64,000 bases of DNA from Bolinopsis microptera. Its lineage: Eukaryota; Ctenophora; Tentaculata; Lobata; Bolinopsidae. Location: positions 12,509,675-12,573,674 of the forward strand of contig NC_087076.1 in the NCBI RefSeq assembly GCF_026151205.1. Reading direction: 5' to 3'. A model generated the notes under the pieces. That model was not told the DNA's origin. It ran no database searches and was given only the letters and a program-made list of their open reading frames with translations. Made by a program: the position numbers and the translations under genes. Shown here piece by piece: positions 1 through 12,404 of this stretch (position 1 is the first letter of the stretch; each line of letters begins with the position of its first letter).

Positions 1-3000
1 TGGGATGTTGATATGGGGGTATATGAGGGACACCGAGGTGACAAGGATGCCAGGGACTCCCAGGATATGAGGAATGCAGATCAGTTTAGGAAACATGGAG
101 ATGTGGAAGAGAAGATAGGTGACTTTGAGAAACACACTAAGGTTTGTGATTCATTAACTTGCTAAGAACTTTATATTAGGTTTGCTATTCCGGAAAATAT
201 CCACACAATTTTCGCTATTGACAGATGGCAGTATAAGGCTCAAATGGTTAGGATCTCCTCGATGTCTGTAATCGACTGTATTCTTATCTTTGTTGTAGAG
301 CTACTAAAATAACATTGGTTTGAGCCACTGTATTTGGCAGGGTTTCGGGGGTAGGTTGATGAGACAGCAAGGCTGGACAGCAGGTCAGGGACTAGGAAAG
401 TCGTCAAAGGGCATGTCAGAACCAATGTCCACTGAAGGAGCTCAAAACTCTAAAGATAAAACTGGTCTTGGGTTAGTAATTTAAAGGGCTATTATTATAG
501 GGTCTAGAGCTTTTGCAACAGTATATGTTTTGGAAGTAGATCAAATAAAAAAAGGACAGATAAGATTCATAAATGATTGTAACTTAAACAATATTTAATT
601 AGCACATTCATATTCTTTCTGCGAAACAACTTTTTTTACTGTCATCCATCATCAATCATCATATGTTGCTCTTTGAATTGCAGAATCAAATATAAATTAT
701 GAAACTAAATTTTATATTCGTTTAAAAAAATGAAGTACATCCAAAACATTTTGGAATTTGGACGCAAAAATTTTTTGGGGCCTAAATAAAAATCCGTTCA
801 CAAAATAAGGTGAAAATGCGATTCCGAAAATTTCATGCACAAATTTTGAAAACTGACTGAGTTGTTTCAACTTGAAATTTTAGGAAATCACTTGAATTAT
901 CAAACCAAATGTGTCTATAAACTTTGGAGTTCCTAGCCCAAAGTGTTCTCACTTTGTGGCGACAATAGTGATTAAGTATCCACCAGATCTTAAAATGATC
1001 ATAACTCGGCTTAATTACTTACTTTGTAAGAGGGAGTGGCGTGCCACACTCTCTGTAATCAATGAAATTTTGCGAAACTTTCAGAAATTCTAAGTTTGAC
1101 CCATATCTATATTCTCTGAAATTTTTGTCAAATTTTGACACGAATAACGTTGCGTGTGGGTAGTTACTTTCGGGCCACCCTGTAGTAGGATTACCTGTCT
1201 TTTCACCTATTGAATGAGAGGAATGCTAAATGTCAATGAGGTCGGCTAGCTGACAGTCACTAATTTTTCAAAAACATCGTACGGAATATGTTATCGGGTT
1301 GGCGCTACGATGATGACAGAAGGCTGCTCCTTCGAAATATAGACCACTCCCCTTCAATTATGTGGATAGGAGATATATAATTTGCTGCGCGTGACACCGG
1401 TCATGAGTTAATTAATTACGCCCGAAGTTGTTTACGCCGCAAAGTTATTTTGCCCAGTTTTCCGGTTTTATTTATTATTTGTGCGTGGCGCAATTTTTAC
1501 CGTGCACGGATCCCACTCATTTATGGAAAATGTAGCATGTAAATATTCTGCACAAATGAAAACACGATTGTCAGGTACGCCAAACTTTTCACTTGAAATA
1601 ATTACTGGTACAAGTCCACTGTAGGGAAGACCGATCGTGCGTGGTGTAACCGCGGCGAAATTCTTGTTAAATCTATCTGTTCATTTGTTAATTTGTCGGA
1701 ACAAAATTATTTAGTGTTATATCGTTCTCTGAAATTGAGAAGAATATAAAGAATATATAGCTAACATTTTTTGTTTATATCAACGAAACATTTTAGTACT
1801 TAAATCTTCATTTCAAATACAACTTAACTGATCTGTATGAAACGACCACCAAGCAAATAGAGAACAAAACACTACATTTTGATACTGTCTTAAAAGAGAC
1901 ACGATTAAGTCTACCTTAATAAAGTCTACCTTAAATACCCAACATTTGTATCACGGAACTCTTTGTCGCTCTCCTTAGATTCAAACCTGCGTTGTTATGG
2001 ATCTTATTTCATCAGATAGGCGCAAGGGTTGAGAGAGGAATTCAGTAATGCACTTGGACTTTTGATAGAGCAATATTGAAAATATAGCATTAACAAGAAG
2101 AAATGTGAAACGTGAGCAACTGCTAACTGTATCTGCAGTAATATGTCATTCTAAAAAATAAAAGAAAGAACAGCCATTATAATCAGCAGTTATATGCCAT
2201 TGTAAAAGTGAAATAACAATGTTATAACAATTGTAAACGTGAAATAACAATGTTATAACAATTGGCTTTGTTAACAAGTATTAGCAGTTCTATATTAATT
2301 AGTATTCCCAGATCCGCTAACTGTGATGTAATAAGTTTTACAATTCTTTAAAACTTATAACTAAGTAAGATGTGAAGAATAAAAGTTTTTAGATTTTGAT
2401 GAATAAGTTTAAGTCAGATTCCGGGCTAGGTACCCCATGGTTGAGTGAAGAATTCAGTGGAAGTAATCTGGAGACCAACATGTCTACGATAACATTCAGA
2501 ATTTTTTCTAAAGTTCGAGATTGATTGCCGATCTCGGAGGAATGCTAGCAATCTTAATAAATCCTACCTTACAAGACTTTTTCATAACGTACGAAATGCG
2601 ACGGTTTTCCCGAAATTTCGCCATATTTTCGAATCGCCAAAATTTCGGTCGTCGTAATAGAATCCGTCTCATTATTTTTAGCTTATTCCAATAATTGTGG
2701 CTTCATCTATTCATTTTGTTCTTGAAAAGTTAGTGATATGATGGTGGGACAAATAAACACAATATTCCATGATGAATTTAATGTCAAGTAATACGTTTTA
2801 AATTTACAATAAATTACATTTATGTGCTAACATAAACGTCTTATAAGAGACTAAGTCAAGATAAACAATTTAATACCAAACTCAATAAGTGAAACTGGAA
2901 GAGTCGAGCCGGACCCCTTAGAGGAAGATGAAGAAATCGATTTATAAGTTTCATTTTGTTTCAACATGATTTTACCGATTTTTGAAAATTTTGAATTTCC

Positions 3001-6000
3001 TTTGTATCAGAAAACAAAATGATGAAAAATACCCTTATTTTCTGTGACGACCGAAATGTGACGGTTTTTGTTCAATTTCGCCATATTTTCGGACCGCCAA
3101 AATTTCGGTCGTCGCAAATTGGTCCGCCACAAAAATGTCTTGTAAGGTATATTGCATGCGCAGCAGATGACACAATCCTTTATCCTTTATTAGAAATAAA
3201 TTATAGGTATGTCTGTTGGGGTTATATTTACAATACCTGTCTAATGTCTATTTACCCAATGATCAAGGAATGCTTAATATCAATATAGTCTGTTATCTGA
3301 CACTCCCCAATTTTCCATTATTATTATTTTACTGTTCATTCGGTTGTTTGTAATTGAAAGAACGACATTAGTCGGTGTCGTAACGTTAGAAATAATTCAA
3401 AGTATATCGGACTCTTTAAAAAAAAACAAAAAACAAATATATCGGAGTATATAAAGAATAATGATAATGTGACATTTTTGTGTTTAAATGATCAAAACTT
3501 TAATGGTGAGAGTTAAAAAAGGGCTCACAAATAAAACCTAATTTTACATAACCAGAGGTAGTATCTGGGTTTGTATACCACTCTCTACACTGCACGTGAT
3601 GCCCATATAAGGAGTGTATACTACACGTGATGCCCATATAAGGAGTGTAAACGACTCAACTGCAGTCTGCTCGAAACCGTTTTTAAGCACATTCCACTTA
3701 AGAAAACACTTCGTTTTCGTTATTATCCTAAGTAACACTTTAAATTGAAATTTAATGTAATTGATTTGGAACTTGACAATAAATTGATCCAATCTGCTGA
3801 ACTGATAGAATAAACAGCAATTTAAGTTGAACTATTCGCAAATGTACAATAACTCTTCAGTAAGTTGTATAACGATAGAAAACAGTTTATATCTCAGATT
3901 TCACAGTTCAAAGTCTCTTTAGCACCCAACATTGTTAATAGAAGTATGATTCAGAGATACACTGGTCCATTTCATAGCGGTTAAACGACTGCTGGTAAGT
4001 CTCTCCGACACCTCCTTAAGGAGTGTATACTACACGTGATGCCCATATAAGGAGTGTATACTACACGTGATGCCCATATAAGGAGTGTATACTACACGTG
4101 ATTCAGAGATAAACTGGTCCATTTCATAGCGGTTAAACGACTGCTGGTAAGTCTCTCCGACACCTCTTTAAGGAGTGTATACTACACGTGATGCCAATAT
4201 AAGGAGTGTATACTACACGTGATGCCCATATAAGGAGTGTATACTACACGTGATTCAGAGATAAACTGGTCCATTTCATAGCGGTTAAACGACTGCTGGT
4301 AAGTCTCTCCGACACCTCTTTAACACGTGATGCCCATATAAGGAGTGTATACTACACGTGATGCCCATATAAGGAGTGTATACTACACGTGATTCAGAGA
4401 TAAACTGGTCCATTTCATAGCGGTTAAACGACTGTTGGTAAGTCTCTCCGACACCTCTTTAAGATAAGACCTCATAGCTGATCTCCTGGTGAGGAATACC
4501 ACTGGATTGCATGCGGAGTTCAGGGGAACTAAGATGTAGATAAATGTGTCTACTATGTCGATGGGAATGTTGTTGTAGGTTGACATGTTAAAGATAGGAA
4601 TGCCTGCGATGATAATCATTCCAATGTTGCAGGTGCAGTAAATGGCAGATAATATCCAAACAGTGACTGTAGCTTTCTTTTTTCCTAGGCTGACATTGTT
4701 TCTTGAAATTGCTGTTTGATTTTTTTCGGTGTGCGAGAGATGTAGTGTCCTGATCATAAGCGCGTTTGACAGTAAAACTATAATGAATAAGCTAACCAGG
4801 ATAAGAAATCGAACATGATAAAAAATCATATTAAGACTTATGGAATCAATCGGAAATAAAGCCCGCATTAGTATTAAAACTAAAACAACTACGCTGTATA
4901 ATACCATCAAGGCCATTACCAACACCCAGTTTATGACATGATGCGGGAAAATGGCGGATATTGCCCTTATAATTGCCATCAAGCATGTCAAAAAGCTAGT
5001 CGCAAATACAGAAATCGTAAAAACTATATATGAAATATCCAGCAATGACGGAAAATTATCATATATTATAGGTTGTAATGAAGAGAAAAATGATACAGCT
5101 GAAATGCTCAATATGAGGTCAAACACATTTAGTGCTATAAAGATCTTGGTAGTCGGAGTTACGGAATTTCTTCCCCTGACCGAAGTTGAGGACCTTATTG
5201 TTATGACAAAGTAGGACAATGACAAAATGTTCGTTATAGTCCCCACTGTTGCTATCAGAGCACTGATAATGAATATCACTTGTATACTGCCATCGGCCGG
5301 AGGAGTAGATGTCGAATATGCTGATGACGTCATCTGCCCTGATGACGGCATCTGCCCTGATGTTCCAGTCATGAGTGATGTTCCAAACTCTGTGTACCTA
5401 TGAAGATTTGAAATTAAAGCATATTGGAAATCAATGAAGACAGTGACATTAAACTGTCTAACATTGACAATTTACATGTAATACTAATAGCTTTCACGCA
5501 ATACGGAACACCATCGGTCAATAAAAAAGCAAAGCAACAAACTGAACTGATCCAGTGCAATCTTAACGAGCCCAGAACCATTAACCCATAAAATGAGCAT
5601 AGCTCCAGAATTTCATACATTGTTTCCGTGCATATTGCATAACACACATGGGCCAACAAGTCTCAGTGGAACCTAAGGGGTCGTTCACATATTACGTAAT
5701 CACTTTTTGGCCAATTTTTAACCCCTCCCCTTCCGTAATCAATTTTACACATAGCTATTGTGTTCAAATTACACCATCGTAATCATTTGGAAACCCCCTC
5801 CCACTCGGCTGATTACGTAATACCTTATCGGTCATAATTATCACGGACCAAATTTTTCACGGACATAATTATTCACTCTCATGACCGCCATCAACTACAT
5901 TGCCACAAAATGTCCAAAAAAATTGTGAAAATTGCTGGTGTTTTTTTAAATTAGTGTTTTACTCTTTTGACTTTTTCTGAACTCTATAATGTTACTAAGG

Positions 6001-9000
6001 AGTGATTATATTTGTCCTAGTATACTAATAAGCTTATAATGTATAAGATTACTATATATAGTAATCGGCTACACACATATCTACACACATATCTACGCAT
6101 ATGTAGGGACTCACACACACTAAAAGTAATGGAAATAATAACCGGCTTTATTATTCACGGACTTTAATGCCACAGACATTATTTTCACGAACATAATTAC
6201 TCACGCTATGGTCTTTAGAGTGAAATCAATGTCCGTGATAATTATGACCGATAAAGCAGCACCCTCCGATAAGGTATGTCAACGACTCGTAACTTAGGAC
6301 ATTATTGATTATAAAGTGGTTATTTAACAATAGGTTCGTTGTAACACTATCCTTGACTATCTGTATCGTTACAAATGATGTCTCCGCTAAGTTAGGAATA
6401 AGTGGGCAATCTGTTATTTTATTTAAATATTCATGGGCGTTGGAATGTCGTGAATATATAAATATCTTAAATTTATGCATATTATTATAGATGGTTGGGG
6501 AATTTAATCGAACGTGATCACGTACGATTAAATTCCCCAACCCGCGTGACAAATACAATCGACTGACATACGATTAAATTCCACCGACTACAATGGTAGG
6601 TGTGTCTTGAGCAAGAATGTGGCCGTGGTTTTGCACTACTGACCCGGCTGTAAGCAATCATCATCACGGTGACATTATTGCTCTACAGTTCACCAGCGCT
6701 TACCACTGTACTTTTGCAATAAAATTACTGGCACTAGAACCACAGAACGAATGTATCATTCAACGGGCTGTGAAAATGCAGCTCCGAAATACCTGACGAA
6801 TTTCAGGTCACAACAGATGTCTGTGTGTACGTGAATATAATGTCAAATAAAATAGAATAACTTAACTTATAGTATTAATAGGCAGTGTTACGGAGAATAG
6901 TTCACCTTACTTTGAAAGAAAAGCGGGATAAACTTAGTTTCATCACCCCAGAAATACAAAATAGCAGGCTGAGTTAACGATGAAAATCATCACCACCAGA
7001 ACTTTCTGGCTGAGGCCAATAGTGAAATCGCACGGTTCCAGCTCTGTTACGTCTCGGGTATGACATTTTGGTTACTACCCCAAATTTAACAACCTTGTCA
7101 ATCATCGCGATCGGTTTTTAAAATTCGTTTACTGTTGGCTTCATCAATGTTTTTACCTTCCTTAATGGGGCATTCACATATTAGGTACGTAATCAGCTGA
7201 GGGGAAGGGGGGTTTCTAAATGATTACAGTTGATTATATTTGACGTGTTGTCTTAGACTTCTGTAACAATGCTCTATTGAAAGGTGAGAAACCAGACCAA
7301 TGGTCAACTGCCAACATCATACCAATTCCAAAGAAGGGCGACCTTAGCGAACCAATGAACTATCGGGGAATAAGCTTGTCATCCCTAGTTGCCAAGGCTC
7401 TAAACAAGATGGGTCTTGATTACGGTTAATTACGGAGAGGGGGATAAAATATTGATAACGTAATATGTGAACGACCCCGTTACAGAAAAAGCGGTCCGAA
7501 GGCTATCATCATTTTACTAATAAAGCTGTACATGAATTAAAATACTCTTTCGAGTCTCGCAAATACGCATATGCACATAAAGACGTGACTAATGAGGTTT
7601 CTTCTAAATTTATCAATTTAGACATCTGGAGTGTTAGTGCTGCTGATATTAAGTTTATAGTTTAACATTGTATAAAGTTAAAGTTGTTTGCCATGACTGA
7701 TAATGATGTTACCTTGATCTTATCTAGGAAACCCTGAGGTGCGGCGGTTCTTCTATAATTCATATGCACTGCACCTGGTGTACCTGTCAAAAGGAAAATG
7801 TATTCTTGTCCGAACATAAACGTTCTACCTTAACTTTGACTCCATATCCTAAGGCTTTGTCTTACTGAACGGCTGGAGGGGTAAGGGTCGTTATGTCAAA
7901 TAACCTTTAGTAATTAGTATAGCTGTGATCAGGGATTGCACTAATCAATATGAATTAGAATACCATGGAGGGAAGGCAGCATCCAAGAGTCCCAGCTACA
8001 TAAATATTGAAGGGGTTTTACACATTTTTGATATTATAGTCATGAACGTTTCCACAGTTTTTTTTTCTTACAGAAAGTTCTCAACTAAGTAATCTGTCGT
8101 TGGGCACATAACATACTGTTGACTTAAAGCTCTTTTGTTTTTTGTTAATCCATTTGAGAAGCTAAGAGTGCAATTTCTTTGACAGACTTCTAAAAACCGT
8201 CAAAAAACGAGGTCGAAGATTTAAAAATCGAATAGGGTGATTGCTTAAAGATAGAGAGAAGATAGATTTTTGACTCGATTTTCAGTGGGCATGATTGAAA
8301 TTCACAATACAATTACTCGTATGCGCTGATATGACCATAGACCAGCGATAACTTCATCTAGAAACAATATTTTTCAATGTTGCCAAAAGAAACTGATAGT
8401 TATAGATATCAGTGCCATCTTTTTCCATCTGATATACAAGAAAGACATTCACAATGTAAAGTTAGGCAGCTGCGAATAGGCCATTCCACTGCCACACATT
8501 TGATCTGTCTAACGTTAGAATCACATATAATCATAATGGCATAGACATTAGGCAGCGTTTTGAATTTGGCTAGGTCCTTCTCCCAACGAACAACTTTGCT
8601 GCTGGATCAAATTTAACCAAAACGGCAAAAAATATCCAATCCAGTGATTATGGATTTAACTTAGATAAGTATGCCGAAGGTTGAATTATTGCCGGACAAT
8701 TACCAAAGAATTAAATCTTTGCATTATTAATTGTTGCCAAATGATTGCCAAACACCCAAGAATGGTGAAGGTTATATATAATGATGTATTTTTATTTCGA
8801 GGTTCGCCCATATCATAAACTAACCAACACAAGGGAAGAAAGTAATTATGGTGAATGGTATGACAAAAAGAGTGAACAAATTAATACATCCACAATAAAG
8901 CACACAGATAAATCATAAATGGATTATCACCGAGTAACTACATAGTACGCTATTCACAAGAGAGCAAAAACTAATAGGTCCGAACAACCAACTTTGATAT

Positions 9001-12000
9001 CCAGTTGAACAACCAATTTATTTCAAAATTCAAATAAACTTTACATCAATGTATTACAGTTATATTTAGAAAAGACCACACTATATCCTGTGAGACAAAG
9101 CACGTGGAAAATGAGAGCTAGAAAAGTATTCCTGAGACTCAACACTACCAATGGCTAGCATGGCCAATAATTCCTATGTTTAAATGAACAAGGTCATTCG
9201 AGTAATCCATCATATTGTTTCTTGCAAGTTTGAATTTCCCAAGAAAAACATTTCAGCCATGCGACTCAAATAATATTCCAATCCGGATTTTACATTTGAA
9301 TTTGAGCATGGGATAATAGGTATTAAGGTATAGAATAAATATATCACAAAAGGTACATAGTCTGCTTGAAAACCAAGCAAATACTCGTACTACTACTCCT
9401 AAGCTTTTAAAATCTTATAGTGCATATCGCTATTAGATCAAAGCAAGGGAATAACATTTACTATAACTATCAGAACCGTCTAAAACTTAAGACTGTGCAA
9501 GACTCAAGGCTCTATGGTGGCCGGATCAGTTTCCTACCCTAAAGTCTCCCAGTAAAAATAATTATTACCTATTTAATTCGCGTTTTTGACACCACTTGGG
9601 GGTCCAAATTTTGGGTACTAAAATTCTTATTCCTTGGCCGATTTTCGATTTTTTCATGCTGATTTGAAGGCCATTAAAGCATTTGAATCAGTTAAAAAAG
9701 TTTCAGTTTTATATCTTGTACGGTTTTTGCGGAAACCCGTGTTAAAGTTGATGCCGTGGTGTCAGTAAAATGGTGCGGATAAATAAATATATATATATAT
9801 ATATATATATCGTCTCGCTTTATATATAGTAAGATAACTAAACTTTTCTATGGAAATTTACGCGCATTGTTCAGTTGAGAATAATAAATAGAACAATGCG
9901 CATGAATTTATCTGGAAAAGTATAGTATAAAAGCTGCTTTTGTGTTCAGGCAGATGTCTAATTTAATCAAAGGGAGAACATGTTGACCACATACGTTGAC
10001 CACATACGCTGAGTTTTAATACTTTCAACACTACTATATAACAAATAATTTGAGTGCTATGTAACCTGGAAGTAACGTTGAAAAGGACTTTGAGGGGGTC
10101 TGTAGTCCCCCTGCATAGTATGTTTGTGTTTCACTGACTTGTAAACTGAAGACGTAAATACGCTGACCACATACGCTGAACTTTAGATTTGTAGTCTAAA
10201 TCAAACTGTAACTAGATAACTTTAAAAGCTTGTGCGAAATAACAAATATAAGATAGGTTACTATGAATAATGAGAGAAGTATTGAGTACGGTGTTGTTAT
10301 TAAAGATGCACTATGGGATTAGATAGATCATAGCTGTTTAGGAGTTACGGACCAAAAATAGGTGGATACGAAAGTTTTGTGACTTAAACCTTTGCTTTTC
10401 AAAAAAACACAAGTTCCTGCGCTAAAATATAAGCGACCATTCACAACTACGGCCTTAAATCTCCCAGAACAAAGAACAACAATCTAACCATTATGAACGA
10501 TAGTCGTTACTGCCCCTACCACCCGTCCGACTTTGTAAGCTAAAAGTTAAATGCATAAAATAATAAAATAAATAAAGGAATTATATAATCTCTTTATTTA
10601 CGGTGCTAGGTTTGTATAGCAGCTATAATGAGGCTGTCAATATATCCTGTTTAATAATGTCTGAGGCGTTTTCCCGACAAGATTAGGGACAATATTTTAA
10701 CATACTGAGACACTGTTGACGGGTATGAAACTTCCAATACCAAACTATGACTGTGAATATTCTATTCTGCTATAAATGTCGTAATACTGAGTGCTGTTAT
10801 AGTTGTCAACATCATTAATTTTTGCTAATTTTGTTAGTAGTATATAGTTTGCCTAAAGTTTGCCTTATTATTGCTATTTATTCAATTCTGAGAGGAACTT
10901 AAATATTGTACGCGAGTGTTGAACTAATGTAAACCTATAAATATGTAATGTATGAACCGTTTTGGTTGACCTTCGTACCTTACCTTATAGATTAAATCTG
11001 GGCTACCTTTCTGTCAACCTCAAAGTTCCGTCAACAAAAATTAAAAATTAGATTTCCGAGTAAAGCCATAACTATACAGTTACAATTTTACAAAGTTCTA
11101 AGTCAGCTGAATCCTTCTAGTAGTATTACACTTCATCTAATTTCTTAATCAACTTAAAATTGAAATCACAGATAGCGATTTAAATTCGATCCTAACTCCA
11201 AAATGCATATAATGCATGGTACTGATAAATAAATGAATGCACATAAATAAATAACTTAAACTGTGTCTGCTGTTCTTTTTACAATAGGGCTAAGGTTTAA
11301 AATGTATTTATGTTATATAAAGTGGCTCGAATAATGATTAATTTTAGATACAGTAGACTCATCAAGTAAGCAGGACTTAATTGATGAACCGTGGATATTT
11401 ATCGGTGTTACTAAGACTGCAATAGTTAAAATGAGAATTTTAAGTAAAGAATAAAATCTATGTCGATCTGCAGTCTGCAGTCTGCACAGATCGAGGTGTA
11501 GTGATAAAACGTGATAAAACGTGGAGACCAAAGATTTAAGTTTTAACAATACTAATTTAATAAACGCTACGAACCAAGTTGACTACATCAACGATTGTAA
11601 TGAACCAAGAGAAATAGGTGCTGTTAACGAATAAATCTAAAGTACAAACAACTTTTCATAATAAAACTTGGTGAAAGGCCAATTACAGTATTGTTTGCCT
11701 TTTTTTCCACTTCAAAGTTTTGTTGAGCGCTGTGAGAATCCATACCAAATTGTATACTGTATAGGGTTACCTAAACGAATTCCGGTAAGTCGGTTCTTGT
11801 GCGATTATCTAGATTTCGCAGACGTCCCCTATTAGTATACTGCTCTTACTTAATTTATAGCAGTCTTAACAAATTCTAACACTTTCACAAACGACACTGA
11901 ACGACAGCTGTGTCATGCTCCGTCTATTTAACAATATTTGTATTTTCTTTGAACATTTATGTAAGTGTTAGTCAGCAAGACCAAGTAGTTATCTAAAATA

Positions 12001-12371
12001 CAAAGTTAATGCTAGCTAAGCTTTAAATTATTCAATTATTTAGAGTCTAATCTTTTACACATAGACGTCTCTAAAATTATTTATTTTAAACTTTTGCGCA
12101 AAAAATTACTGACGACCCAAAATGTTGTTATGAAATTTTCGGAAGTTACAATCACCTCTCCGTTAAAATAGGCAAACAAAAGCATAGTTGGTTAGTACGT
12201 TAATTTTTTGGGAAAAGTGCGTGAAGTGCGTCCTATTTTTTAGTGCGTTTAAGTACAAAAAAGTGCGTTTTACTTTATGTCACTACTTTATAATTATACA
12301 ATTAAGACACCATTCATAATAAGGGGTCGTTCACATATTACGTAATCAATATTTTGGCAATTTTTACCCCT

Positions 12372-12404
<33 letters not shown>

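Noticed and set aside
3570-4461. CRISPR-like array of repeats and spacers
   Set aside because: Eukaryotic context; the spacers are themselves repeats derived from the GPCR 3' end, and no cas genes exist.
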